In this document: positions 11,301 through 20,497 of the stretch, piece after piece | How positions within the stretch are numbered: position 1 is the stretch's first letter | Layout of the letters: each line of letters starts with the position of its first letter | From: Phaeobacter cretensis | Lineage (GTDB): Bacteria > Pseudomonadota > Alphaproteobacteria > Rhodobacterales > Rhodobacteraceae | Assembly: GCF_047372505.1 (NCBI RefSeq) | Contig: NZ_JBKBEU010000001.1 | Coordinates: forward strand, 1,798,001 to 1,862,000 | Direction of reading: 5' to 3' | DNA: 64,000 nt | Notes under the pieces: model-generated | The model's input: the letters and a program-made list of their open reading frames with translations, nothing else | Told to the model about the DNA's origin: nothing | Database searches by the model: none | Made by a program: the position numbers and the translations under genes

Positions 11301-13814
11301 AAACATTGGTTTGAGCCCAATCATCGGCCCATCCGGCTGCAAAGCGACAGCCAGCTCTCGCTCCACTGGACGCGCGGCACCATCTGCCAGCCGGGTAGTC
11401 ACCTCCGCCACCAGCGGCTGCCCCATTGCGTCAATGTCCGGCAAGGTCACTGAAACAGCCGCGATCCCTGCCTCATCCGTGCGAACACCGCCAAAGTAAC
11501 GGCTTTGCGGCGTGATGACCTCATCATACCGACCAAAATGATACCCATCCCAGCCTGCGATCTGATCTGCCGGTCGCAGGGTTACCTCGCCCTCGACACT
11601 CAGATCGCGACCTGGGGCACCAAACAGATACCGCGCCTCTATTTGCAGCGGGCTACTGGCACCGGGACGCAATTGTTGGTCAACCTCTGCCACCAAGGCC
11701 TGAGTGAAATCGATCCGCTCAGGCAGAAAATCTTCAACCAAAATCTGCTGGCTCGCCAATGCAGACGCTTTGGGATCTGACAGGATCGACAACCGCCATG
11801 TGCCTCTCGGAGCTGTATCGCCAACGGGTAAGGAAAAAACATGGCCGCCAACCACACCTTTGTCAGACACCAATCGGGTGTATTCCACGCCGTCGGGGCG
11901 GGTAAGGACCGCAATCAAAGGCACTCCGGGCAAGGCCTGCGCATCCGGATCACGCGCAATTACGGTTGCGTGTATCACTTCGCCTGCACGGTAGGCCCCC
12001 CGATCCGTCGTGAGGAACACATCAACTGGCCCAGGTGCCTCGCGCCCCTCAACCCCTCGATCTGATAGATCGAAGGCGGCATCGCGCAAAGATAGAAAAG
12101 CGAAATCAACCTCCCCCGCATCATCTTCGCTGGTTTGTGCCATCACAACGGCAGGGGCCGCCGCACCCTGCCCACGTGTCAATCCGGCGTCAAAATGCGC
12201 GTATCCATCAGAACCGCTGACGGCCGTGCCCAACACCGCATTGGCGTTAGAAATCAACCGCACCTGCACTCCCGGACGTGCCATCGCGTCTGACAGACCC
12301 TGCACTTGAACATGCAACCCATCGCTACCCAGCATGGTGCTAAGGCCCAAATCTGTTAGCACGAACCACTGGGTCGCAGCGGGGTTTTCATAAGGATCAG
12401 CACCCGGCACCTGCGCACTCAGCGCATAGATCCCAACCGGTTGATCACCCAGCGCTTCCTGCAACGGCAATCGTGTGGTGACCGACTGGTTCAGATCATG
12501 CGCCACCTCTGCGGTTCCGGTCCAGATTTCCTCGGCAATGTCACTGACGAATTGCTCCTCCTGCCATTGTGACAACGGACGGGCAAAATAGTCCTCTTGC
12601 AAGGTTCGCAATAGATTGCGATCGCTGACACGGCGTAAACGCAGGTCCAGATTGGTTGCATTGACCGTTTCAACTGGAACTGCAATTTGATCACCCTTGG
12701 GCAGCACATACGACCTACCCGAAAATCTGACACTCGGGCTGCGATCACGCACGTAGTGGGTCAAGACCACATCCTTGGCCAGCGTCTCGCCGGTCTCTGC
12801 AGGAAGGCCCCGGCGCAATGTCAGGCGGTATCGCGAACCGTGCTCAACGCCATCAATACACAGCTCCCGCTCCTCCGATTCAGCAACCAAGCGTGGATCA
12901 GCCAGCTTCACGAAATCGCCGTACACGACCCCGGTCTTTGACAAATCTTCGGAAAATTCGACACAAATCCGCGGCGATGCACTATCGCTCTCAACCCGAC
13001 TTCCAGTGACGCGAAATCCATATTTGTCAATTGCGGCGTCCAGACGCGCTGCAATTTGAGGAGTATTGCCAAGGTCAGCCGCAAGCCGCAAAAGCCCCAG
13101 CCCTGCATGCCCACGTCCGAGTTGCTCGAGCGCTTCTGCGGCGGTCATCAGGCTCGTTGCCTGCGCCGTTACCTCCTGGCTGCGAAGATAGCTATTCAAC
13201 GACGCTGCAAACGCATTTTCATGGGCGCGACGCCGGGCCGATCCCTTGGCATCCTGCTGCAGCAACCTACGGGCATAGTCCAACCACAGATCTCCGCGAT
13301 CACTCAGGACAACGGCCTCTGCCACCCAACGCAAGGCAGCCGCAGACGGTGCGCTCTGCGCTGCAGCAATCAAATCATCGACAGCGGCACCACTGGTGGG
13401 AAAGCGTAAACCAAGGTTCTCCGCTTGTTTAAACGCCGCAGTAAAATCCTCTTCTCGCAACCCCTGTAGCACTGCAGCGCGCTGTTCAGCGGCCCGCTGT
13501 TGTTCGATGGGACTGTACAGCTTGAATGCAGAGAACGCGCCCTCATAGGGAGAAGACTGGTCCATCGCGGATTTGGGAAAGCAGGCATTGGATCGACTGT
13601 TGAAAGCAAAGCCCGCGCAATCCGCCTGCGCCTTACAAGCCCGGGCACAGCTGCTCATGTCGGTATCAAACAGCGGGCCAAGATCAGCGCCGAAATGATC
13701 AGTGTCACGCTGGACCACATAGCGGCTATCAGGAAAAACTGACTCGGCAAATACAACTTTAGGTTGAATTGAAAAACAACAAAGAAGTACAATAAGTGAA
13801 ACAAGCAAACGCAC
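8349..13814 (-). CDS. alpha-2-macroglobulin family protein with PAN domain and thioester motif
   Basis: An 1821-residue bacterial alpha-2-macroglobulin (YfhM/ECAM type), thought to trap foreign proteases in the periplasm while partner PbpC repairs peptidoglycan. A Sec signal occupies residues 1-24 ('VVFA' before the likely cleavage site). No convincing lipobox is seen, unlike E. coli YfhM. A cysteine-rich PAN/Apple-like domain follows at about 28-100, then the MG domains; the bait region is not identifiable by eye. The thioester motif is 'PYGCTEQ' with C1375 and Q1378, so the CxEQ signature is intact. The start is GTG with GGAGGG upstream. Translation is coupled to pbpC by a GTGA overlap. The 151-bp gap to the divergent histidine kinase gene must hold its promoter. 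Confidence 0.95.
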   Translation of the reverse strand: MRLLVSLIVLLCCFSIQPKVVFAESVFPDSRYVVQRDTDHFGADLGPLFDTDMSSCARACKAQADCAGFAFNSRSNACFPKSAMDQSSPYEGAFSAFKLYSPIEQQRAAEQRAAVLQGLREEDFTAAFKQAENLGLRFPTSGAAVDDLIAAAQSAPSAAALRWVAEAVVLSDRGDLWLDYARRLLQQDAKGSARRRAHENAFAASLNSYLRSQEVTAQATSLMTAAEALEQLGRGHAGLGLLRLAADLGNTPQIAARLDAAIDKYGFRVTGSRVESDSASPRICVEFSEDLSKTGVVYGDFVKLADPRLVAESEERELCIDGVEHGSRYRLTLRRGLPAETGETLAKDVVLTHYVRDRSPSVRFSGRSYVLPKGDQIAVPVETVNATNLDLRLRRVSDRNLLRTLQEDYFARPLSQWQEEQFVSDIAEEIWTGTAEVAHDLNQSVTTRLPLQEALGDQPVGIYALSAQVPGADPYENPAATQWFVLTDLGLSTMLGSDGLHVQVQGLSDAMARPGVQVRLISNANAVLGTAVSGSDGYAHFDAGLTRGQGAAAPAVVMAQTSEDDAGEVDFAFLSLRDAAFDLSDRGVEGREAPGPVDVFLTTDRGAYRAGEVIHATVIARDPDAQALPGVPLIAVLTRPDGVEYTRLVSDKGVVGGHVFSLPVGDTAPRGTWRLSILSDPKASALASQQILVEDFLPERIDFTQALVAEVDQQLRPGASSPLQIEARYLFGAPGRDLSVEGEVTLRPADQIAGWDGYHFGRYDEVITPQSRYFGGVRTDEAGIAAVSVTLPDIDAMGQPLVAEVTTRLADGAARPVERELAVALQPDGPMIGLKPMFEDVVGDGDAARFSVIALAQDGTAQDMLVRWTLNRVETRYQWYQLYGNWNWEPMTRRKRVATGEAMLRAAEPLVLEQPVDWGRYELVVEHQGVPYVAASTDFYAGWYVPDAGADTPDQLDVFLDRDSYQPGDTARLRLVTRAAGTALVSVMSNRLISRQMVEVPAGETVIPLTVGSDWGSGVYVSAMVVQPLTGKADQTPARALGLAHATVTRPGQELQVAVNVPDVARPRTTQLATVEVKGATPGEDVWLTLAAVDLGILNLTGFHSPDPSAHYYGQRRLGMELRDLYGRLIETGNGALGQVRSGGDAGAGLRLQSPPPTQDLMAVFSGPVKIGADGLAEVPIALPAFNGTVRLMAVAWSQSAVGQAEQDMLVRDPIVVSASAPRFLAPGDTSRVQIDITHADGPAGSVEMAARVVGGGLILGDMPESLELAEQGSQSLILPVEALAIGDPEIELTLTTADGDTLIQTLRLPVRANDPVIATTRRFRLGAGDSFLFSSDVFTGLRPGGARAMMSAGPLARFDVPGLLNGLDLYPYGCTEQVTSRAMPLLYLSSVAQAAGLGDGPRVAAKIESAIEQVLTRQASNGGFGLWRAESGDFWLDAYASDFLSRARTQGYHVSDTRFRQALDNLRNRVNYAPDFDNGGEDIAYALLVLAREGEAAMGDLRYYADVKAAHFATPLAVAQIGAALAAYGDQRRADQMFARAATILQQNDPDPRLWRVDYGSQRRDQAGVLALASEAGSQAVNIRDLSARLVGDGRALSTQESAWTLMAAHALVENAEDPGILINGQPADGPLVELLEGGQQRDPLALTAASGKEVDITLTTLGVPLIAAPAGGTGYSIERSYYSMEGKPLMADQFAVGDRFVTVLRVEPFEPTGARLMINDPLPAGIEIDNPNLLRSGDLSGLDWLSLSEARHVEFRSDRFLAAVDLRRGRGGEAGAPVTLAYVARTVAPGLFHHPAASVEDMYRPEYRARTATGRVQVR

Positions 13815-13965
13815 GACGGAACCCTCCAGAGCTAGCTGAAGGCTGGCACGAGGTTAACGCCATAGCAAGATATCGCAACGTAACAGATGAGCTAATCTCA
13901 ATTTAATCTCTGCCCTTCAAGTTAGAGCAGATAAGTCGTGTTGGTATTATGTGGAGTTCGCAGGG

Positions 13966-16272
13966 ATGAACCTTGCTGACAGATTGACGGAAGAACGACG
14001 CGCGCGTCTTGCGGCGGAGCGCCTGCTTGAGTTGAAGCAGGCGGAGCTTTCGGCAGCCAACCGTAAACTTGGACGCCACGCGCTGGCGCTCACCCGCCAG
14101 ATCGGCGTCACCCAGGCAGAGGTTGCAACGGTACGCGACGAAAACGCCAAGGTGAAATCAGATCTCTCTACTGCCAATGAAAAGGTCGAAAAAGCTGAGC
14201 GTCGTCTCTGGCATTCGATTCAGGCTATTCAGGATGGTTTCGCCTTCTTCGATACTGATGGCAAGTTGATCAGCGCAAATACCGCCTACCTCAATCTTTT
14301 TGACGGATTGGAAGAGGTTGAGCCCGGCATATCCTATGTCCGGATTTTGCAGATCCTAACCGACGAAGGTCTCGTGAATACCGCCGATCAAGACCCCGAT
14401 CAATGGCGTGCCCAAATGGCAGAGCGTTGGATGTCTACCTCACCAGAGCCCGTGGTGGTACGCATGTGGGACGATCGTTACCTACGGCTGTTGGATCAAC
14501 GTGGTCAAGGCGGCGATATGGTCAGTCTGGCACTCGATATCACATCAACTGTGCAGTACGAAGAAGAGCTACAATCGGCTCGCGAACGCGCTGAAGCGGC
14601 AAACCGAGCCAAATCCGCTTTCCTTGCGAATATGTCCCATGAAATTCGCACGCCGATGAACGGTGTGGTCGGCATGGCAGAGCTTCTGAGCGATACAAAT
14701 CTGAGCGAAGAACAGCAGCTCTACGCCAACACGATCAAAAACTCGGGCGAGGCGCTGCTGGTCATCATCAACGATGTGCTCGACTATTCTAAGATCGAAG
14801 CGCAGAAACTGGAGCTCTACCCAGAGCCTTTCGATTTGGAGCGCAGCGTCCATGAAGTCTTGATGCTGCTGCAGCCCAGCGCACGCGACAAAGATCTGAC
14901 GCTGTTGCTGGACTACGATCTCTTCCTGCCGACCAGTTTTGTTGGCGACCCCGGACGCATTCGTCAGGTTCTTACGAATCTGGTCGGCAACGCTGTGAAA
15001 TTCACCTCCGAGGGGCATGTCGCCCTGCAAATCACCGGTATTTCCGACGCCGATGGCAAAGTCTGTTCGATCCACGTCACCATCGATGACACCGGCATCG
15101 GCATTCCCGAGGAGAAGTTGCAGGACATCTTTGGTGAGTTCAGCCAGGTTGAGGACGAGCGCAACCGCCAGTTCGAAGGTACCGGTCTTGGTCTTGCGAT
15201 CTCCAAACGATTGATTGAGCTGATGGATGGCGAAATATGGGTCGACAGCGAAGAGGGCAAAGGCTCTTGCTTTGGTTTCCGCATAGAGCTGCCACTTGCC
15301 GAAGGAGCATCGACCAGTATTCCGACCCTGCCCAAAGGGCTGTGCCAGATCGCGGTCATCGATTCGCAGTCTGTGATGCGCGACGTGCTCAGCAAGCAAC
15401 TGACCACGCTAGGGCTCGAGGTCACAGTATTCGACAGCGGCGCTGCTGCAATTGCCGGCATGCCAGATAACATTGATCTGGTCGTTTGCGATGAGAATCT
15501 TCCCGATCAGGATGGTGTTGAGTTGGCGAAGAAACTACGCTCTGGCCCGTTTGCGAACGTCCCAATCCTGATGCTCAGCAGCGATCCAACTACACCAAGC
15601 AATACGGAAGTGCGCTCAGTAACCGATAGCGTCCTTCTCAAACCGATCCAAAGAGACGAACTGTTTCAACGATTGGTAGAGCTTCCAACTGGTGGCTCAG
15701 ACTCAGCTGCTATCACAGCAGAAGAACCTGCCGCGCCTGCCCCTCCGGTTCTGAATGCGGTCCCAACAGACCCCGATCTGCAGCAAACCCAGCCAACAAC
15801 CGCTATGCCCATGCACTCGGCGACGGCAGGTGGCACTCTGCCCCAGCAGCGCCTGATGCGTGTGCTAGCAGCAGAGGACAACCGCACCAATCAGCTTGTG
15901 TTCCGCAAGATGGTCAAAGATCTCAACATCGATCTGCAATTCGCTAACAACGGTATCGAGGCAGTAGCAGCCTATCAGTCATTCCAACCCGACCTTATCT
16001 TTATGGATATCTCCATGCCGATGATGGATGGCAAAGAAGCCACCCAGAAAATTCGCGCAATGGAGCATGGCACCGGCACATATGTGCCGGTTGTCGCCCT
16101 AACGGCCCATGCGATGACTGGCGATTCTGATGGCATATTGGCCGCAGGCCTGGATCACTACCTGACAAAACCCCTGCGCAAGGCCCTGATCCACGAACGC
16201 ATTCACGCCTATTTGCCGTCTGAGGCCACCCCCCTGATACTCGAAGACATCACCCAAACTGGCGCTGCCTGA
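13966..16272 (+). CDS. soluble hybrid sensor histidine kinase/response regulator
   Basis: A 768-residue hybrid kinase without membrane segments, so a cytoplasmic sensor. Order: an N-terminal coiled coil rich in Glu/Arg/Ala (about 1-82), a PAS-like domain (83-200), HisKA with the phospho-acceptor in 'MSHEIRTPMNG' (H225), HATPase with 'DTGIGIP' and 'GTGLGLAI', a first receiver (about 460-570) and a second receiver (about 630-755). The first receiver keeps the Asp in 'CDENLPDQDG' but reads 'VIDS' where an acidic pair is usual, so it may be weak. The second has a full set ('AAEDN', 'FMDISMP', 'TKPL'). I chose the ATG at 13966 over the GTG at 13951 because a GGAG lies 9 bp before it. The signal sensed is unknown. 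Confidence 0.9.
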   Translation: MNLADRLTEERRARLAAERLLELKQAELSAANRKLGRHALALTRQIGVTQAEVATVRDENAKVKSDLSTANEKVEKAERRLWHSIQAIQDGFAFFDTDGKLISANTAYLNLFDGLEEVEPGISYVRILQILTDEGLVNTADQDPDQWRAQMAERWMSTSPEPVVVRMWDDRYLRLLDQRGQGGDMVSLALDITSTVQYEEELQSARERAEAANRAKSAFLANMSHEIRTPMNGVVGMAELLSDTNLSEEQQLYANTIKNSGEALLVIINDVLDYSKIEAQKLELYPEPFDLERSVHEVLMLLQPSARDKDLTLLLDYDLFLPTSFVGDPGRIRQVLTNLVGNAVKFTSEGHVALQITGISDADGKVCSIHVTIDDTGIGIPEEKLQDIFGEFSQVEDERNRQFEGTGLGLAISKRLIELMDGEIWVDSEEGKGSCFGFRIELPLAEGASTSIPTLPKGLCQIAVIDSQSVMRDVLSKQLTTLGLEVTVFDSGAAAIAGMPDNIDLVVCDENLPDQDGVELAKKLRSGPFANVPILMLSSDPTTPSNTEVRSVTDSVLLKPIQRDELFQRLVELPTGGSDSAAITAEEPAAPAPPVLNAVPTDPDLQQTQPTTAMPMHSATAGGTLPQQRLMRVLAAEDNRTNQLVFRKMVKDLNIDLQFANNGIEAVAAYQSFQPDLIFMDISMPMMDGKEATQKIRAMEHGTGTYVPVVALTAHAMTGDSDGILAAGLDHYLTKPLRKALIHERIHAYLPSEATPLILEDITQTGAA

Positions 16273-16306
16273 CCCAAACGGATCCGACTGACGCCGACCG
16301 AGGCGC

Positions 16307-17071
16307 TTAGCCTGCCCGAAGGAACACGGGTTGATCCGTCTTAGACATCTCCGGCATGTAGCGGTATCCGCCACTGTCAAACGCCTGCAGCGCGGTGTCA
16401 TCATTCAGACGGTTTTGAATGATGTATCGCGCCATCGCGCCCCGGGCACGTTTGGCATAAAAACTCACCACCTTGGGCGTGCCGTTTTTATCTTCCATAA
16501 ACACAGGCGTAACCACCCGTAGCTTCAGTACATCACGATCCACTGCTCCAAAATATTCCTGGCTTGCGCAGTTCACCAGTATGTCACTGCCGACAGTCTC
16601 AGCCTGAACATTCAGCGCATCGGAAATCTCACTCCCCCAGAACTCATAGAGCGATTTGCCACGGGGCGTTTTCAGCCGGGATCCCATCTCAAGCCGGTAG
16701 GCCTGCATTGCATCCAGGGGGCGCAACAGGCCGTATAGCCCGGATAGGATGCGGAAATGATCCTGCGCCCAGGCCATTTCGTCCGCGTCCAGCGATCCAG
16801 CTTCCAATCCCTGATAGGTATCGCCAGCAAAAGCCAGTGCTGCAGGACGCATATCATCCGCGGCAGGATCAGCAGTAAAACGCTGAAATCTATCGTGATT
16901 TAGCTTACCGAGATCCTCGCTGATATGCATAAGCTTCATCAGCTCTGCGACCGACAGATCCCGTCCCACCGATGCCAATTCCACGGCAGCGTCGTGCATC
17001 GCAGGCCATGTCATTTCAACGTCGCGCTCGCTCCAGTCCAGCTTCTTGGCCGGAGAAGTTACTACCAGCAT
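16307..17071 (-). CDS. yaaA: peroxide stress protein YaaA
   Basis: A 254-residue member of the YaaA/DUF328 family. E. coli YaaA lowers intracellular unincorporated iron and limits peroxide damage to DNA. The protein begins with the diagnostic 'MLVVTSPAKKLDW' and contains 'ILSGLYGLLRPLDAMQAYRLEMG' type sequence near 125-150, split here by family-typical substitutions, and 'VVTPVFMEDKNG' further on. Length is normal and no frame disruption is seen. It lies 29 bp downstream of recQ on the same strand, so both are probably cotranscribed. This is a sensible pairing of DNA repair with oxidative-stress protection. It is convergent with the hybrid kinase gene. Confidence 0.96.
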   Translation of the reverse strand: MLVVTSPAKKLDWSERDVEMTWPAMHDAAVELASVGRDLSVAELMKLMHISEDLGKLNHDRFQRFTADPAADDMRPAALAFAGDTYQGLEAGSLDADEMAWAQDHFRILSGLYGLLRPLDAMQAYRLEMGSRLKTPRGKSLYEFWGSEISDALNVQAETVGSDILVNCASQEYFGAVDRDVLKLRVVTPVFMEDKNGTPKVVSFYAKRARGAMARYIIQNRLNDDTALQAFDSGGYRYMPEMSKTDQPVFLRAG

Positions 17072-17100
17072 ATTCTGCCCCCATTTGGTTCAGGAAAAAC

Positions 17101-19200
17101 CTAGCCCGCGCCGCGCAATACGTCCAGAAACGCCGCTGCAAAACGTTCCGCGCGGCGCTCGCCTAACAGTCTTGTGATCGCGGTCTCATCCTGCGGACGC
17201 ATCTGCGCCAGTTTCGCCAGCTGCGCTGCAGAACAGCTGAGCGGCTTCTCGGTTCCACAGCTGCCGCGAGCCAATTGGGTCTGCGTTTCCAAAAGTGCAT
17301 CAAAAAGGGACCCCGCATCGCGACCCGCCAACTTACGGCGCATGGGGTGCAACTCAGCACTCTCACCGGTGATCACCGACAGAAAATCACTGCCGTAACG
17401 CTCAAGCTTCTTTGCACCGACACCGCCAATACGGGCCATCTTGTCCAGAGTATCAGGCCGGGTTTCGGCCATCTCAATCAGGGTACGATCCGCAAAAATA
17501 ACATAAGCCGGCACTTTCTGCCCTTCAGCTAATGCCCGGCGCTTGGCCTTCAACGCCGATAACAGCGGTGCATCCTCATCTGACACCAGTGCCTTCACCG
17601 CTGGGCTGCGCTTCGCAGAACTGATGGTATCACGGCGTAGCGCAATGTCTTGCTCCCCCCGCAATACCGGCAAGGCCGCCTCAGTCATGCGCAGCGCACC
17701 GTGACGTTCCGGATCCGGGCGCACCAGATCATGGCCCATCATTTGACGAAACACCGCCTGCCATTGCCGCTTGCCATACTCCTTGCCACAGCCAAAGACC
17801 GACAGATCATCATGGCGTTTGTCGCGCACACGATCGGTTGTATTGCCCACCAGAATATCGATCAAATGCCCTGACCCATAGGTCTCATTCGTTCGCAGGA
17901 TCGCTGACAGCGCCTTACGAACCGCTGTAGTCCCGTCAAATACATCAACGGGCTGATCACAGAGATCACAGTTTCCACATGGCTCCGCCGCCTCCCCGAA
18001 ATAGGCGAGCAAGGTCTGACGACGGCATTTCAGCGCCTCTGCCAATCCCAACAGAGCATTCAGACGCGCATGGTCGGCTGTGCGTCGTTCAGCGGGCGCC
18101 AGACCTTCGTCAATCTGGCTTCGGCGCAAACGAATGTCTTCCGGGCCAAACAGGGTCAATGTCTCTGCAGGCGCGCCATCGCGGCCACCCCGGCCGATTT
18201 CCTGATAATAGGATTCGATGGATTTTGGCAGATCCGCATGCGCAACCCAACGAATGTCAGGTTTGTCGATCCCCATACCAAAGGCCACGGTTGCCACTAC
18301 GATCAAGCCGTCCTCACGAGCGAACCGCGTTTCAACGCCTCGGCGATCCTCGGCGTCCATACCACCATGATAGTAGCATGCCATGTGTCCCGCCTCGCGC
18401 AGGCCTGCCGCCAGGGCCTCAGTCTTGGCACGGGTGCCGCAGTAGACAATACCAGACTGCCCATTGCGCGCGGCTGCAAATTCTAGGATCTGACGGCGCG
18501 GGCTGTCTTTAGTGGCAAAGGCCAGATGAATATTCGGACGATCAAACCCCCGCAGGAAACTGCGCGGCGCTTCGCCATCAAACAGCTTCTCTACGATTTC
18601 CTCACGGGTTTCCTGGTCCGCAGTGGCGGTAAAAGCCGCCAGCGGCACATCAAGAGCCTGACGCAATTCACCGATGCGCAAATAATCAGGTCGGAAGTCA
18701 TGCCCCCACTGGCTGACGCAATGCGCCTCGTCCACGGCAATCATGCTGACCCCGATCCGGCGCAGCATGCCCATCGCCGCGCCCGAGGCAAGCCGTTCAG
18801 GCGCCATGTAAAGGAGCTTCAACCGCCCTTCCTCGATGGATTGCCAGACGGCTTCGGTCTCTTCATCGGTATTGCCCGATGTCAGCGCCCCTGCGGTCAC
18901 GCCAACTTCTTGCAACGCACGCACCTGGTCACGCATCAGCGCGATCAGCGGTGAAATCACCACCGTGATCCCCTCGCGCATCAGCGCTGGCAATTGAAAG
19001 CACAAGGACTTGCCGCCGCCAGTTGGCATGATCGCCAGCACGTTCTCCCCGGCTGTCACCGCATCTACGATCTCTTCCTGACCGGGTCGAAACCCGTCAA
19101 AACCAAAGATCTCTCGCAGGAGCGGTGTCGCGCCGGGGGCGGATGCGCCACTGGTAATCGCACCTGTGGGTGCGGTCATTTCCGGCTGGAGTGCGGACAT
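17101..19200 (-). CDS. recQ: ATP-dependent DNA helicase RecQ
   Basis: A RecQ-family 3'-5' DNA helicase acting in recombination and fork repair. With the start chosen here it has 699 residues. The helicase core has Walker A 'MPTGGGKSLC' (58-67), the DEAH box (157-160) followed by 'CVSQWGHDFRPDY', and the arginine-rich motif VI 'QEIGRGGRDG'. A zinc-binding RecQ-Ct region with 'CGNCDLC' follows, then a winged helix and one HRDC domain (about 515-600). The open frame extends 25 codons further upstream to 19275. I prefer the ATG at 19200 because the extension is low-complexity and not family-like; an ATG at 19179 is also possible. No strong ribosome-binding site decides it. Confidence 0.95.
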   Translation of the reverse strand: MSALQPEMTAPTGAITSGASAPGATPLLREIFGFDGFRPGQEEIVDAVTAGENVLAIMPTGGGKSLCFQLPALMREGITVVISPLIALMRDQVRALQEVGVTAGALTSGNTDEETEAVWQSIEEGRLKLLYMAPERLASGAAMGMLRRIGVSMIAVDEAHCVSQWGHDFRPDYLRIGELRQALDVPLAAFTATADQETREEIVEKLFDGEAPRSFLRGFDRPNIHLAFATKDSPRRQILEFAAARNGQSGIVYCGTRAKTEALAAGLREAGHMACYYHGGMDAEDRRGVETRFAREDGLIVVATVAFGMGIDKPDIRWVAHADLPKSIESYYQEIGRGGRDGAPAETLTLFGPEDIRLRRSQIDEGLAPAERRTADHARLNALLGLAEALKCRRQTLLAYFGEAAEPCGNCDLCDQPVDVFDGTTAVRKALSAILRTNETYGSGHLIDILVGNTTDRVRDKRHDDLSVFGCGKEYGKRQWQAVFRQMMGHDLVRPDPERHGALRMTEAALPVLRGEQDIALRRDTISSAKRSPAVKALVSDEDAPLLSALKAKRRALAEGQKVPAYVIFADRTLIEMAETRPDTLDKMARIGGVGAKKLERYGSDFLSVITGESAELHPMRRKLAGRDAGSLFDALLETQTQLARGSCGTEKPLSCSAAQLAKLAQMRPQDETAITRLLGERRAERFAAAFLDVLRGAG

Positions 19201-19414
19201 GGGGGCTTGAGGCCTCGTTATTTGTGATCTGCTCGTCTTGGTAACGACATTCCCACAACCGGATTCGACCCACAAGGGTTAGCACCTTCTTTGCACCTGT
19301 GCCGAATGCAGAAAAAGACCGCCGCAGGCCCGAGCCCCGGCGATCTATCTGGCAGTTTATCTACAATATCAGGCGCGCCGCGTCAGGATAACCACCCCTG
19401 ACACGCTCAACCAA

Positions 19415-19702
19415 TCAGTAGAACATAGCGATGTTGTTGGTCAGAATGATCCGCAGCGCATAAACTGCGATCAGCACCACCAGCGGCGCCAGATCCAAGC
19501 CCTGCATATTTGGCATAATCCGGCGGACGGGCGCATATAGAGGCTCTAACATGCGGTTAAGACCATACCAGACCTGCGCCACAAATTGCTGATTGAGGTT
19601 AAGCACCTGGAAATTGATCAACCAGCTCATGATCACATGGGCAATGATAAAGAACCAAACGATATCCAGGATCAGCATCAGAATTTGAAACAGCGACAGC
19701 AT
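19415..19702 (-). CDS. YggT family membrane protein
   Basis: A 95-residue integral membrane protein of the YggT family. Two hydrophobic stretches (about 3-28 and 68-93) flank the family motif region 'YGLNRMLEPLYAPVRRIMPN', followed by 'GLDLAPLVVL'. Family members are linked to osmotic tolerance and, in some bacteria, to cell-envelope or division functions; the biochemical role is unsettled. A purine-rich AAGGGA precedes the ATG. It is divergent from the thioesterase gene and monocistronic as far as visible. Confidence 0.92.
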   Translation of the reverse strand: MLSLFQILMLILDIVWFFIIAHVIMSWLINFQVLNLNQQFVAQVWYGLNRMLEPLYAPVRRIMPNMQGLDLAPLVVLIAVYALRIILTNNIAMFY

Positions 19703-19835
19703 CTCTTTATTTCCCTTTTTGGAGCTTATTCACAGGTAAGCGCGCCCGCGCAAAATCGCAAGACTGCCGCGAGGTTGCGGTTGACGTGCTGTAAACACAT
19801 GGCATCACGGGCACATCACACAGGAGATCGCGCCC

Positions 19836-20423
19836 ATGTTCCCCATCGTCCGCCTGATCAAGGATCTGCTGGTTGCTCGTCGGATGCCGCCGCTGGATCT
19901 GACCGAAACCCATGTCTCTCGCCACATCTGCTGGCCTTGGGACTTGGACATTTGGATGGAACTGAACAACGGCCGCGCGATGACGCTTTATGATCTGGGG
20001 CGCACCATGCTGGCCCAACGGGTTGGTCTGATAGGTGCTCTGCGCAGCCGACGCTGGGGTATGACGGTTGCAGGCACAACCGTGCGGTTCCGCCGCCGCA
20101 TCCGAGGTTTTGAACGGTTTGAAATGCGCAGCCGGGCCGTGGCTTGGGATAATCGTTTTGTCTATCTTGAACAATCCATGTGGAAATCCAACGGCGACTG
20201 CGCCAGCCACGTGATGCTGCGCACAGCGATCACTGATGCCAACGGGATCGTCTCTCCACAAGAGGTGCTGAAAGCCATCGGACGCCCCGACGGCACGCCT
20301 CCTCAGATGCCCGGCTGGATCAAGGCTTGGTGCGATGCTGACGCAGGCCGCCCCTGGCCACCAATGATGCCTTCGCAACCAGCCGCCCAACAGACGTCAG
20401 TTCCTGATGACACGCTTGCCTAA
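19836..20423 (+). CDS. thioesterase family protein (hotdog fold)
   Basis: A 195-residue protein of the acyl-CoA thioesterase/4HBT-like superfamily, THEM6-like. Residues about 28-50, with 'WDLDIWMELNNGRAMTLYD', correspond to the hotdog signature in which an Asp and an Asn-Asn pair precede the central helix. A second strand block 'TVRFRRRIRGFERFEMRSR' with a Trp-Asp turn fits the rest of the sheet. No signal peptide is visible. AGGAG stands 8 bp before the ATG. The likely reaction is hydrolysis of an acyl thioester; the substrate cannot be told from the sequence. The proline- and glutamine-rich last 25 residues are probably disordered. Confidence 0.8.
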   Translation: MFPIVRLIKDLLVARRMPPLDLTETHVSRHICWPWDLDIWMELNNGRAMTLYDLGRTMLAQRVGLIGALRSRRWGMTVAGTTVRFRRRIRGFERFEMRSRAVAWDNRFVYLEQSMWKSNGDCASHVMLRTAITDANGIVSPQEVLKAIGRPDGTPPQMPGWIKAWCDADAGRPWPPMMPSQPAAQQTSVPDDTLA

Positions 20424-20497
20424 CCCTGCCCCAGCCTGTCATACCAAAAGGCAACGACAAAAGACCACGACAGGCATCGGGCAAGGGACGACGAGGC

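Noticed and set aside
14569..15399. 276-residue open frame on the minus strand
   Set aside because: It is the antisense shadow of the hybrid histidine kinase, which has complete domain motifs on the other strand.
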